DNA of 64,000 nt from Rhodoferax sp. GTDB taxonomy: Bacteria; Pseudomonadota; Gammaproteobacteria; Burkholderiales; Burkholderiaceae_C. Below the pieces are notes generated by a model. That model had not been told where the DNA came from and made no database searches. It saw only the letters and a list, made by a program, of their open reading frames with translations. The stretch lies in contig NZ_JADMJN010000005.1 of the NCBI RefSeq assembly GCF_018780565.1, positions 434,001 through 498,000 of the forward strand, given 5' to 3'. Shown here one piece after another: positions 1 to 8,976 of this stretch (its first letter is position 1; each line of letters starts with the position of its first letter). The position numbers were made by a program, and so were the translations under genes.

Positions 1-2206
1 CCTGGCCGGACGCTTGCGCTTTACCAATGAGGGCTTTGCCGGAGCAACCGGGGTCTTGACGGTTCAGGGCAATATCATCGCCCGTGGTGGAGATGTTGTG
101 CTGATTGCGCCAAGTATCGAACTGGCCCAATCCGCTGTGGTTGAAGCTCCCGGGGGCAGTGTCATTCTCGCCGCAGGGCGCAGTGTGGAAGTGACCGGGA
201 GGGGACTCGAAGGCATTTCAATGCAAGTGCAGGCACCAGCCGATCAAGTGCTCAACCTGGGGACCCTGAGGGGTGATGCGGTTGGCATATTTGCCGGAAC
301 CTTGCGCCATAGCGGCTTGATTCAGGCGACAACAGCGAACCTGGAAGGTGGACGTGTGCTACTCAAGGCCAGTGCCGACGCCTATGTAGAAGGCGCGGGC
401 CGAATCGAGGCCACGGGCTCCAAAGGCGGGCAGGTCGATGTCTTGGGGCAGCGTGTGGCCGTGATGAATCAGGCTGTCATCGACGTTTCTGGACAGTTCG
501 GGGGCGGCAACATCCGCGTGGGAGGCGATTACCAAGGCCAGAATACGACTGTACAGAATGCTCAAGTGGCTTATTTCGGTGCAGAGGCCAAGCTGAAGGC
601 CAACGCGCTGGATGTTGGCGATGGCGGTCGGATCATCTTGTGGGCTGACGATGCCACGCGTGCCTATGGCCAAATTGAAGCCCGCGGGGGCAGCAATGGC
701 GGCAATGGTGGCTTCGTTGAAACCTCTGGCAAACAGCGGCTGGACTTTTCCGCCCGTGTCGATACCAGCGCGCCCAAAGGGCAAGCAGGCACCGTGCTGC
801 TGGACCCCGATTTTATTGTGATCTCCAATGGTGTTTCTGGCGCTGACGACGGACAGGTTGCTGACAACAACGTGTTCGCAACAGACGGCGTTGGCTTGAC
901 CTACACCATCAGTGAACAGGCCATTGAGGCGTTGTCCAGTGGCGTCATCCTGTTGCAGGCGGACAAAGGGATCACGCTCAACAATCTGTCTGACAACCTG
1001 CTCCAGTTGAATAGCGGCATTACATCCTTCAAGCTGGAGACTCTGAACTCTGGAGTAGGACAGGGGATAAGCTTTGTCGATGCCGCCGATGAAATTCTCT
1101 CCAACAATGCAGCCTCAATCATCTTCAACGCCGGAGCAAGTGGCAGTCTGTTCAACATAGGAAAGCTCAGCTCCTCCGGCTCGGGCGGCGGTGCGATCAC
1201 CCTGACCGCGGGCAATGCCATGACTCTGGCAGGTAACATTTCATCCGTCGGAACCCTGGGCGGTCCGATCACCCTCAAGTCAGGGGTGGGCGGCATCAGT
1301 GCAACGGGGTCAGTGCTTCAATCTGACTCGCTGGAGATACTGTCTTCGGGCGCCGTGACCATGTCTGGCGCCAACATCGTCAACAAACTTGCCGCCAGTA
1401 TTGCGGGTAACTTCACTTTCAACAACAGTAACTCATCAGGACTCCAACTTGCGACCGTGGGCAGCACCAGCGGGGTACAAGCGACCGGCGGTGGCGTGAC
1501 CATTTCTTCGGCCGGCACATCCACCCTGTCCATTCAGGGATCGGTTAGCGCAACCGGCAATATCGATCTGACCGGCTACAACGTGCAGGCCATAGGCTCG
1601 GGTATTTCCAGTACGGGAGGCAATGTCACGATCAATGGTGCGCAAGGTATCTTCCTTATTGGTGGCTCGTCCGTTTCCGGTAAAAGTATTTCGCTGACTG
1701 CAGCGCCGGGGGTCGACTTGAATGGTTCTACCTTGAAGCCCGGAGGCGTTGGCGGCATCGGGACCCTGACGGTCAACGGAAATTTGACCATGCTTGGCGG
1801 TGCTACGCTGGCGCTGGATGTCCTGAATGCGAGTGCCTATGACACCGTCAATATTTCCGGGACCTTAACTGCATCAACCGCGGCAGAAGTCATTTCGGTG
1901 GGGGATTTGTCGTCGGGTCTGGTGTCAGGAACCCTGTCGTCCGTTCTGAGCGCCGGCTCCATCGCCGGCCCCGCTCTTTTGTTCAATGGACCCGCTGGAT
2001 GGTCAATGACCCAGACGGCGACAGCATTGAGTGTCAACGCCGTCATGACAAACGCAATGGCAGGGACCTACGCCGCATTGCCGGGCAGCACAGTCGCTGC
2101 ATTTATAGCGTCGTTCGAGGATGTGTTGTTTGTCGCCCAGCAAGTGGAAGCAAAAGACAAGGTACAGGATGCTCTGGTGGTGGAAGGCGAAATATGCCGA
2201 CCGTGA
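1..2206 (+). CDS. Filamentous hemagglutinin-like two-partner secretion exoprotein (TpsA), 5' truncated
   Basis: The reading frame is already open at the first base, so the N-terminus (signal peptide and most of the TPS domain) lies outside the window. The visible 735 or so residues are Gly/Ser/Thr/Asn-rich with short repeated beta-strand patterns, as in right-handed beta-helix adhesins. The opening residues (LAGRLRFTNEGFAGA) resemble the end of a TPS/hemagglutination activity domain. The only cysteine in the visible part is four residues from the C-terminus (EICRP). Its stop overlaps the start of the FecR gene by 13 bp, and a TpsB transporter follows, so the three form one operon. The product should be secreted to the cell surface as an adhesin or matrix protein. 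The family is fairly sure; the ligand is unknown. Confidence 0.85.
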   Translation, partial: LAGRLRFTNEGFAGATGVLTVQGNIIARGGDVVLIAPSIELAQSAVVEAPGGSVILAAGRSVEVTGRGLEGISMQVQAPADQVLNLGTLRGDAVGIFAGTLRHSGLIQATTANLEGGRVLLKASADAYVEGAGRIEATGSKGGQVDVLGQRVAVMNQAVIDVSGQFGGGNIRVGGDYQGQNTTVQNAQVAYFGAEAKLKANALDVGDGGRIILWADDATRAYGQIEARGGSNGGNGGFVETSGKQRLDFSARVDTSAPKGQAGTVLLDPDFIVISNGVSGADDGQVADNNVFATDGVGLTYTISEQAIEALSSGVILLQADKGITLNNLSDNLLQLNSGITSFKLETLNSGVGQGISFVDAADEILSNNAASIIFNAGASGSLFNIGKLSSSGSGGGAITLTAGNAMTLAGNISSVGTLGGPITLKSGVGGISATGSVLQSDSLEILSSGAVTMSGANIVNKLAASIAGNFTFNNSNSSGLQLATVGSTSGVQATGGGVTISSAGTSTLSIQGSVSATGNIDLTGYNVQAIGSGISSTGGNVTINGAQGIFLIGGSSVSGKSISLTAAPGVDLNGSTLKPGGVGGIGTLTVNGNLTMLGGATLALDVLNASAYDTVNISGTLTASTAAEVISVGDLSSGLVSGTLSSVLSAGSIAGPALLFNGPAGWSMTQTATALSVNAVMTNAMAGTYAALPGSTVAAFIASFEDVLFVAQQVEAKDKVQDALVVEGEICRP

Positions 2207-3561
2207 GTCCACTGAATGCCCGCATTGTCGCTGCGCGTGTTTTGCTTGCGGCGCTAGTTGTTGCCCTGGGAGGTTTGACCACAAAGGCAGAGGCGCAGAC
2301 AGCCGGTGAAGTCGAATTTGCACGCGGTGTCGGTTTCGCGCACACCGCAGGTCAGCCCCCCCGCACATTGGGCAAAGGGTTGCCACTCAAACAGGGGGAT
2401 CGCCTCAGCACGGCCGATGGTGCTTCGGCCATCATCAAGCTGCCTGACGGCACGCGGATGACCCTTCGGCCCAATTCCGAGGTCATCATCCAGCAGTACC
2501 AGTTCAAGGAGTCTGCGCCAGACAACAATATGCTGCTGCAACTGGTGCGTGGTGGTTTTCGCGCCATTACCGGCCTGATCTCAAAGGGTTCGCCCAACGC
2601 AGCCAAGATCCAGACCTCGACGGCGACGATCGGTATTCGTGGCACTGACTTTGATGCCCGCCTGTGCACTTCAGACTGCCGGTCAGAGTCTGCAAAAATT
2701 CCGGAAAAGGCGCGTCCCAATGTTGTGTTGGCCAGCGCCAAGGTGGTCACGGTGGATGGCGAGCTCAGCGCCATGGACGGTGCGGGTATGAGGCGTCGCC
2801 TGGTCAATGGTGGCAGCGTCTACCCAGGGGAAACCGTGGAAACCGGCAGCCATACCAAGGCGGTGCTTGCGTTTCGTGACGACAGTCGCTTGACGCTGGG
2901 TGGAGCCACCCGGTTCAAGGTGGAGAGCTTCGTTTTCGACGAGAAGAATCCAACAGAGGGCAAGTTTCTGGTGTCGCTGCTGCGGGGATCGATGCGGGCT
3001 TTGACCGGACTGATTGCTAAGGCAAACCGTCGCAATGTCGGCTTCTCAACCCCTACGGCAACCATCGGCATCCGGGGAACCGGGCTCGACATGGACTGCA
3101 GTACCGAGGGCAATTGCAGCTTCTTTACCTGGCTTGGCTCCATCGAAGTGACCCCAGCGGGGCAAACGGCCTTGCAGACGCTGCAGGCGGGGGAGGGCCT
3201 TTTCGTGAGTGCCACAGAAATTCGCAGCCTGAATGCGCCGACCCTGGATGAACTCCCTCGTCCTGATGGCGTCTCCGTGGATGTCCGGCAGCTGTTTTCC
3301 GTTGTGAGTGGCGACGAGGTGCAAGAAGGTCTTTTTGTCTTTGTCCGGGATGGTCATATCGAAATCACAACGATCCGCGACACCTTGCACCTTGGAAAAG
3401 GCGAGACGGGTTTTGCAGACAACAATGGCAACACGGTACGTCCGAACCTGATGCCCTTGTTTCTGGAATTTGATCGCACACCGATGCCGGACAGCAAGAA
3501 CCCGATGCTGATTACCGTCCTGGACGAAACCGGAATTCGCTCGTCGAATGTGTGCCGATAG
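2194..3561 (+). CDS. FecR-domain periplasmic protein with duplicated FecR module
   Basis: The product has about 455 residues. I chose ATG 2194 because a GGAAGG ribosome site precedes it and it gives a clean signal peptide (hydrophobic stretch at residues 11-28, ending near AEAQ). Two tandem FecR-like units follow, at about residues 30-165 and 195-330. Each has the pattern of a GD/GE strand, an L-x-DG/DDSR strand, L-R-G, and finally ATIGIRGT. Each repeat is followed by a cysteine pair (LCTSDC; DCSTEGNC). The protein ends SSNVCR, so a cysteine again lies next to the C-terminus. It sits between a TpsA and a TpsB gene, so a role in surface assembly or anchoring of the exoprotein is more likely than iron signalling; that role is inferred. 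Confidence 0.85.
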   Translation: MPTVSPLNARIVAARVLLAALVVALGGLTTKAEAQTAGEVEFARGVGFAHTAGQPPRTLGKGLPLKQGDRLSTADGASAIIKLPDGTRMTLRPNSEVIIQQYQFKESAPDNNMLLQLVRGGFRAITGLISKGSPNAAKIQTSTATIGIRGTDFDARLCTSDCRSESAKIPEKARPNVVLASAKVVTVDGELSAMDGAGMRRRLVNGGSVYPGETVETGSHTKAVLAFRDDSRLTLGGATRFKVESFVFDEKNPTEGKFLVSLLRGSMRALTGLIAKANRRNVGFSTPTATIGIRGTGLDMDCSTEGNCSFFTWLGSIEVTPAGQTALQTLQAGEGLFVSATEIRSLNAPTLDELPRPDGVSVDVRQLFSVVSGDEVQEGLFVFVRDGHIEITTIRDTLHLGKGETGFADNNGNTVRPNLMPLFLEFDRTPMPDSKNPMLITVLDETGIRSSNVCR

Positions 3562-3563
3562 CC

Positions 3564-5213
3564 ATGTCCCATCTGAAACCTAGCCCCATCCGTTTTGGCA
3601 CATCCTCCGCTTGCCTCGCCAGGCAACGGATGCGCCCTTTGCTACTGACGTTCGCATTGGGTTGGCAGCTATCGGCTGTTGGACAGCAAGCACAAGCGCC
3701 GGTTTCAACCAAGACGGCAAGTCCAAGTTTTCTGATCCGGGGCTTTGACATCCAAGGTGAAAATCCGCTTCCGGCCGGGGATGTTTCCAAAGTGCTGGCA
3801 CCCTTCCTGAGGGCTGATGGCACTATTGAAACACTCCAAAAGGCAACTGCGGCACTGGAGTCCGCGCTACGTGATCGGGGCTTCGTCTTGCACCGGGTCG
3901 CGTTACCGCCACAGGAGGTCGGTGACACGGTTACCTTGAATATTGTGAAGTTTGTCATTGGCAAGATTGCCATGGACGGCCAGAAAAGCTACAGCAATGG
4001 CAATATCAGGGCCAGTGTGCCTGAACTGCTTGAGGGCACGGCACCAAATTTCCGTACGCTGGCCGTGCAAACCGCCATCGCCAATGAGAATCCGGGAAAA
4101 CAAATACAAATCTCCCTCAAGGAATCGGAGCAGGCAGACAAGATTGATGCGCGAATACTCGTCAAGGAAGCGAAGCCCTGGAATCTCGTGGTGAACATGT
4201 CCAACAATGGGTCCAATGCAACGGGCAATGACCGCGTCACGGTCGCTGGCGGACACAACAATCTTTTTGACCTCGACCACCAAATGACCGCCGCTTACAC
4301 GACGTCTTTTGAGCGGATGAGCGATGTCAAACAAGTCGGACTGAATTACCGTGTGCCAGCGTACCGGCAAGGAGGTGTTTTCGGTTGGAGCTATACCCAT
4401 TCCGACGTGGTTGGTGATTTCGGCGCATTCAGGAGCACAGGTGCCGGTCAGACACTTGGCTTGAATTACAACCATTACCTTCCGCCATCGGGCGGCTTTC
4501 GGAGTTACGTGCTTGTTGCGCTGGACGACAAACAGTTCAATGTCACTGAAATCAATGGCATAGGGTTGGCCGGACAAACCGTGAGACGCAGTCGACCGTT
4601 CAGCCTGGGCTACAACGCCCGTCTGGACTCGGATACCGCCGCCTGGAGCTACAGCGCAGATCTGGTCGTCAATTTGCCGGGCGGTCATGGAAACGACCTG
4701 ACCTCGTACCAGAGCGAAGACACGCGTATCACTACCGCACGCTGGACTGCTTTGCGAGGTTCGGCCAACTATGCCTCGTCGCTGTCCGGTGGGTGGCTCT
4801 GGAGTGCCAAGGGTCAATTTCAATACAGCGGGCACACCCTGATTGCCGGGGAGCAGTTCGGCATCGGCGGCGCCTCGTCGGTTCGAGGTACCGGGGAGCG
4901 CCCCATCTCTGGTGATCGAGGGGCATTTCTTTCTGCGGAAATCGCGGGTCCTGAACTGGCTCCCGGACTACGCCTGATGGGCTTTGTGGACGCTGGCTGG
5001 CTGAGCAACAACAATCCCAACGGCAATCCCAAACCTGCACATGACAGCCTGAGCAGCGCAGGTGTGGGCTTGCGTTACTCATTGCCGGGGTTTTCCCTGT
5101 CCGCTGAGTATGGTCGCGTCATCAGTGGAAGCTCCCTGCCTTTCGCTGTTGGCTCGGGTTTGCCGCAAAGCGGCGATCAAAAGCTGCACATCAGCGTCTC
5201 AGCCCGCTTTTAA
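3564..5213 (+). CDS. ShlB/FhaC/HecB-type two-partner secretion outer membrane transporter (TpsB)
   Basis: This is an outer membrane Omp85-superfamily pore that exports the TpsA partner. ATG 3564 follows the FecR stop by 2 bases. An in-frame ATG at 3630 gives an equally good signal peptide (MRPLLLTFALGWQLSA), so the start is uncertain. After the signal comes a POTRA-type segment (FLIRGFDIQGENPLP onward, residues about 50-125), then a beta-barrel rich in alternating strands. The conserved barrel motif is present as SSVRGTGERPISGDRG, equivalent to the VRG(Y/F) signature of TpsB proteins. The C-terminus ends in aromatic RF, typical of outer membrane barrels. The length matches the family, and the order tpsA-fecR-tpsB suggests co-translation. 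Confidence 0.9.
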   Translation: MSHLKPSPIRFGTSSACLARQRMRPLLLTFALGWQLSAVGQQAQAPVSTKTASPSFLIRGFDIQGENPLPAGDVSKVLAPFLRADGTIETLQKATAALESALRDRGFVLHRVALPPQEVGDTVTLNIVKFVIGKIAMDGQKSYSNGNIRASVPELLEGTAPNFRTLAVQTAIANENPGKQIQISLKESEQADKIDARILVKEAKPWNLVVNMSNNGSNATGNDRVTVAGGHNNLFDLDHQMTAAYTTSFERMSDVKQVGLNYRVPAYRQGGVFGWSYTHSDVVGDFGAFRSTGAGQTLGLNYNHYLPPSGGFRSYVLVALDDKQFNVTEINGIGLAGQTVRRSRPFSLGYNARLDSDTAAWSYSADLVVNLPGGHGNDLTSYQSEDTRITTARWTALRGSANYASSLSGGWLWSAKGQFQYSGHTLIAGEQFGIGGASSVRGTGERPISGDRGAFLSAEIAGPELAPGLRLMGFVDAGWLSNNNPNGNPKPAHDSLSSAGVGLRYSLPGFSLSAEYGRVISGSSLPFAVGSGLPQSGDQKLHISVSARF

Positions 5214-5253
5214 TTGACAAATTTCGGCATGATGCCGATTTGAATCCCATCTC

Positions 5254-5280
5254 TTGCCCTGGCTAGTGCAAACTTATACT
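5254..5280 (+). promoter_or_regulatory. Candidate sigma70-type promoter upstream of the cyclase gene
   Basis: In the 139-bp gap after the TpsB gene, TTGCCC (5254-5259) and TATACT (5275-5280) lie 15 bp apart. The spacing is short, so this is only a weak candidate. The rest of the gap shows a small CGGCAT/ATGCCG inverted repeat near 5225 without a T-run. Confidence 0.25.
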
Positions 5281-5352
5281 TGCACGGCAGTTTCATTTGG
5301 GCAACCAATGCCCTAAACTCGGTTTAAGTTCAAGAAACGGAATCAGTCAGGA

Positions 5353-6267
5353 ATGGGCGTTCACTCTACTGTCGTATTCACCGATCTCTTCGGTAGCACG
5401 GGCGCATTTGAAGCTTTGGGCAATGTCAAGGCGACAGAGGCCGTGACGCAGGTCACCACCTGGATCGCCAATGTGGTGCAGTCCAACAAAGGCCGGGTAG
5501 TGAAAACCTTGGGAGACGGGGTTCTGGCTTTGTTTGCTGACAATCGATCGGCCATCAACGCGGTGGTGGAAATGCAACGCGGTCACCAAAAGCGCATGGC
5601 CCAGATGCCGGTGGCAAAACGTATGCCGATCCGGATTGGCGTGGCGACTGGCGATGTGGAGTTGGTTGCGGGTGATTGTTATGGCGATGCCGTTAATGTC
5701 GCGGCCCGTTTGAGTGATTTGTCCGGCCCGCACCAAATATGGGCCAACAGTGCCTCTCTGGATGGTGCAGACGAGTCCGAGGGTGTTCGTTTCAGAATTT
5801 TGGGTCCCATCAATATTCGGGGCCGGGCTGAGCCCTGCAGCGTCTACCAGATTGAATGGCAGGACGATGTAGCGTCCGACTTCCTGACCATGCAAGCCAA
5901 CCTCGACCCCATGCTGGATGCCAGCTACACAGACGCATTGGGACGACAGATAGAGCTGACCTGGCTGGACACGAAAAAGACCTTCAAGTCCTTCGAACTG
6001 CCCATCCATATTGGGCGCGTGCGACAGGCCGATTTTGTGGTGAATGACCCACGTGTTTCGCGTACCCATGCCCGCATAGACTGGCGCAACGGCAGCGTCA
6101 TGCTGGTGGATGTCAGCTCCTACGGATGCTGGGTGCGATTTTCTGGCGGGGGATCAGACCTTCTGTTGAGAAGGGAAGAATGCGTGCTTCATGGGCGTGG
6201 TGAAATTGCCCTGGGTTCTTCATTCGCCGATCTGAGTGCCCCAACCGTGAGTTTTTCTGTTTCCTGA
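5353..6267 (+). CDS. Class III adenylate/guanylate cyclase with C-terminal FHA domain
   Basis: The 304-residue cytosolic protein starts directly with a class III cyclase catalytic domain (about 1-175). FTDLFGST carries the first metal-binding aspartate (D11), KTLGDGV the second (D55), and GDCYGDAVNVAARL the dimer-interface and transition-state region. After a linker, a forkhead-associated domain (about 205-295) shows GRVRQADFVV and SRTHARI, the phosphothreonine-binding arrangement. It should make cAMP (or cGMP) under control of a phosphoprotein partner. It follows the two-partner secretion operon in the same direction but has its own 139-bp upstream region. No kinase gene is in view to pair with the FHA domain. 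The substrate base is not decided here. Confidence 0.9.
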   Translation: MGVHSTVVFTDLFGSTGAFEALGNVKATEAVTQVTTWIANVVQSNKGRVVKTLGDGVLALFADNRSAINAVVEMQRGHQKRMAQMPVAKRMPIRIGVATGDVELVAGDCYGDAVNVAARLSDLSGPHQIWANSASLDGADESEGVRFRILGPINIRGRAEPCSVYQIEWQDDVASDFLTMQANLDPMLDASYTDALGRQIELTWLDTKKTFKSFELPIHIGRVRQADFVVNDPRVSRTHARIDWRNGSVMLVDVSSYGCWVRFSGGGSDLLLRREECVLHGRGEIALGSSFADLSAPTVSFSVS

Positions 6268-6297
6268 ATTTTTGCCAAAGATAAAAATGGGGGCGTC

Positions 6298-8244
6298 TCA
6301 GGCGTAAACGGTCTTGGCCTGCTTCATGTCAATCAGGCCTGCCACCGCTTTTTCAAGTGCGTCCTGGCGCAGGGTTCGCATGCCGGCTTTGGACGCCTCG
6401 GCAAAAATCTCGTACGTTGGGGCGCGTGACTGAATTTTGTGTTTCATGTCTCCCACGTTTTCAAGTACCTCATAGATGCCCATGCGGCCCTTGTAGCCGC
6501 GGTCACCGCAATGCTCACACCCGACGGCATGTCGCATGGATATTTGCTGTACGGGCTTGCCGGCTGATTCAGATGCCGCCGCCGCCAGACGTGCATGCCC
6601 TTCAGCGGCGCTCAGTGCTGTACCATCAATGTATTCATGCACCAGAGCTTCGTACTCGTCACGCGTCAAAACCTTGGGCTCTGAGCAGTGTTTACACAAG
6701 GCCCGAACCAGTCTCTGGGCAACGATACCAATCAGGGAATCACCAAAGTTCATCGGGTCCATGCCCAGATCTAGCAGGCGAATAACACTTTCAGCCGCAC
6801 TGTTGGTGTGCAGTGTGGATAAAACCAGATGCCCGGTGAGGGACGCCTCAATGCAGACACTGGCGGTTTCCTCATCACGCACCTCGCCGATCATGATCAC
6901 GTCCGGGTCGGCTCGCAGGAAGGCCCGCATGGCAGAGGCAAACGTTACGCCGATTTTGGGGTTGACCTGGAGTTGTCGCAACCCTTTCTGGGTGATCTCG
7001 ATCGGGTCTTCAGCGGTCCAGATTTTCCGATTGTCGGTATTGATATGGGCCAGCAAGGAGTGCAGGGTGGTGGTCTTGCCCGACCCGGTGGGACCGCAGG
7101 CCAGGATCAGTCCAAAAGGACGCTCTGTCAGACGTTTGATGGTCCGGTCATCCCGGGCCGAAAATCCCAGAAGTTGCAAGGGGATGGGCTTGCTGGAGGC
7201 CAGCAACCGCATGACCACATCTTCCAGATTGTCATGGGTTGGCAATATCGCCACCCGCAACTCCAGTTTGATGTTCGAGAATTCGTTGAAATTGATTTTT
7301 CCATCCTGTGGCCGACGGCGCTCCGAGATGTCCAGTCGACTCATGATCTTGATGCGTGAAACCATGGCCGCACGCAGGGTTGAGGGTAGCAACAGATAGT
7401 CCTCGAGGTCACCATCCTTGCGAAAACGAACCCTTGAGATATCGTCGCCCGGATTGGTCTCGACGTGGATGTCGGATGCTTTTTGCTCATAAGCGTCAAT
7501 GATCATCTGGTTGACCAGTTTGATGACGCTGGAGCTTTCGTTCACCGCATTGACCTGCTCCTCACCGCCCGAAGCTTTCATTTCGATCAGCGCATCGGTC
7601 AACAAGGCGTGCACATCCATTGGCGCATGCTCAGCCGTACCCGGCCAGACATCCGGACCACTCGTTGATTCGGCGTGCGTGGTTTGCTGGGCATGGTTCT
7701 CCAGAGCCAGCCGGTGATCAATGTCAAGTTTGGATGCCCAGACCAGCGAGACAATGCAATCAGCGATCACACTCAATTCCAACTCCAGCTCGCGCTTGAA
7801 GGGTGTGGACGATGCGACATACAGCACGCCAGACTCCATGCCCAAAGGCATGGCGTGGTGTTTGAAGGCGGTGGACCAGTTCAAACGCTCCAGCGCCTGG
7901 GTTTCGACCTGAAATGCCATGGCGTCGACTTCAGGGGTGTCGAGCATGTGCGCCCGAGCGTGTTCAAGCTGGAGTTCGGTGATCAGTCCAGATTCGAGCA
8001 ATCTCTGTTCCGAGCTTCTTTGGCCATCCGACGGATTGAGAAGAACCTTGGCCAGACTGTCGACATCGGCCAGTTTCAGCTCGACCAGGGATTGAGGCAG
8101 TGTGCGAAAGGTGGCATGTCTTGCTTTGCTGATCCATGCACACAGTTCATTCATGTCCCGGGCCGGGACGCGTGCAGGAGCAGGATGCTCAGTCAAAGGA
8201 CTGGGGGCAGTACGTGCCCAGGGATCACTCGGTGCAGTTAACAC
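6298..8244 (-). CDS. GspE/PulE/PilB-family secretion or type IV pilus assembly ATPase
   Basis: About 648 residues. GTG 8244 is preferred because AAAGG lies 8 bases upstream; a GTG at 8253 and an ATG at 8154 are alternatives. The N-terminal MshEN/GspE-N-like region spans about 40-195. The ATPase core shows Walker A GPTGSGKTT (about 384-392), an Asp box, and Walker B DPDVIMIGEVRDEETA (about 446-461). Near the C-terminus are two CxxC pairs (CKHC; CEHCGDRGYKGRMG) forming the zinc site typical of GspE and PilB. It is a cytoplasmic motor for a type II secretion or type IV pilus machine. It stands alone here with no pilin, pilus platform or secretin gene beside it, so which machine it powers is unresolved. 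Confidence 0.88.
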   Translation of the reverse strand: MLTAPSDPWARTAPSPLTEHPAPARVPARDMNELCAWISKARHATFRTLPQSLVELKLADVDSLAKVLLNPSDGQRSSEQRLLESGLITELQLEHARAHMLDTPEVDAMAFQVETQALERLNWSTAFKHHAMPLGMESGVLYVASSTPFKRELELELSVIADCIVSLVWASKLDIDHRLALENHAQQTTHAESTSGPDVWPGTAEHAPMDVHALLTDALIEMKASGGEEQVNAVNESSSVIKLVNQMIIDAYEQKASDIHVETNPGDDISRVRFRKDGDLEDYLLLPSTLRAAMVSRIKIMSRLDISERRRPQDGKINFNEFSNIKLELRVAILPTHDNLEDVVMRLLASSKPIPLQLLGFSARDDRTIKRLTERPFGLILACGPTGSGKTTTLHSLLAHINTDNRKIWTAEDPIEITQKGLRQLQVNPKIGVTFASAMRAFLRADPDVIMIGEVRDEETASVCIEASLTGHLVLSTLHTNSAAESVIRLLDLGMDPMNFGDSLIGIVAQRLVRALCKHCSEPKVLTRDEYEALVHEYIDGTALSAAEGHARLAAAASESAGKPVQQISMRHAVGCEHCGDRGYKGRMGIYEVLENVGDMKHKIQSRAPTYEIFAEASKAGMRTLRQDALEKAVAGLIDMKQAKTVYA

Positions 8245-8292
8245 TTCAAACACCTTTGTTTATTAACATAATATACATCGTATAAATTACGA

Positions 8293-8976
8293 TTACCATG
8301 CGCCCTTGGGCTGCTTGCCCCGAACAAAGGCAGCAATGATCTCAGTGGAGTCTGCCCGATTGGCACGCTGGGCAAAATCTATCGCGGACAAGCCCTGATC
8401 ATTCTTCAGCAATGGATCGGCGCCAGACTCCAGTAATAACTTGACTGCCGATGGCGTGCCGTAATGCGCCGCCATCATCAGCGGTGTGGTGCCATTGGGT
8501 GAGCCTGCGTCGATATAGGCATGGTTCTCCAGCAGCAGCTTCATTACCTCCAGATGCCCATGTGTTGCTGCGTAATGCAAAGGCGCCCAGCCTGGCTTGT
8601 TGACGTCAGCGCCTTGCTCGATCAACTGGCGGCAAAGATCGGTCAAACCTTTGAGTGACGCCAGCATGAGCGGGCTTTCATCCTTTTCGTTGCGAGCCTC
8701 AAGCTTCACATGCGGCCAGGCGATGATAACGGCAGCAACTCTGAGCGAAGGCTCACGAACGGCGATCATCAGCCCATGTTCACCCGACGGACTGAGTGTA
8801 TTGACGTCAAAGCCGCGTCGAAGCAAACCCGTCACCATGGCGGCATCATCCTGCTTTAGGGCCCGAAAATAATCTTCATACGATCCCGCCATGCAATTAG
8901 AAAACCCAATAAAAACAATTAGATAGAAAGTAAATCTAAAGTAAATTCTGGAAAGCCCCCAGGCCTTGAAATTCAT
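8293..8976 (-). CDS. Ankyrin-repeat protein with signal peptide
   Basis: A 227-residue exported protein. The first 30 residues have a hydrophobic stretch (FTFYLIVFIGFSNCMAG) that acts as a signal sequence, possibly a lipoprotein-like one since a cysteine lies at its end. From about residue 35 to 215 there are five or so ankyrin units, the clearest being APLHYAATHGHLEVMKLLLE and TTPLMMAAHYGTPSAVKLLLESGADP. The gene overlaps the upstream tatD by 4 bp (ATG inside the tatD end), so it is translationally coupled at the tail of the mltG-to-tatD operon. It is probably a periplasmic protein-binding scaffold; the partner is unknown. Confidence 0.85.
   Translation of the reverse strand: MNFKAWGLSRIYFRFTFYLIVFIGFSNCMAGSYEDYFRALKQDDAAMVTGLLRRGFDVNTLSPSGEHGLMIAVREPSLRVAAVIIAWPHVKLEARNEKDESPLMLASLKGLTDLCRQLIEQGADVNKPGWAPLHYAATHGHLEVMKLLLENHAYIDAGSPNGTTPLMMAAHYGTPSAVKLLLESGADPLLKNDQGLSAIDFAQRANRADSTEIIAAFVRGKQPKGAW

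Noticed and set aside
5225..5237. CGGCATGATGCCG as a terminator after the TpsB gene
   Set aside because: The stem is six bases with a one-base centre and no T-run; too small to terminate.
6536..7399. Long plus-strand open frame opposite the GspE-type gene
   Set aside because: It is a high-GC antisense shadow of a gene with clear Walker motifs on the other strand; no ribosome site or motif.
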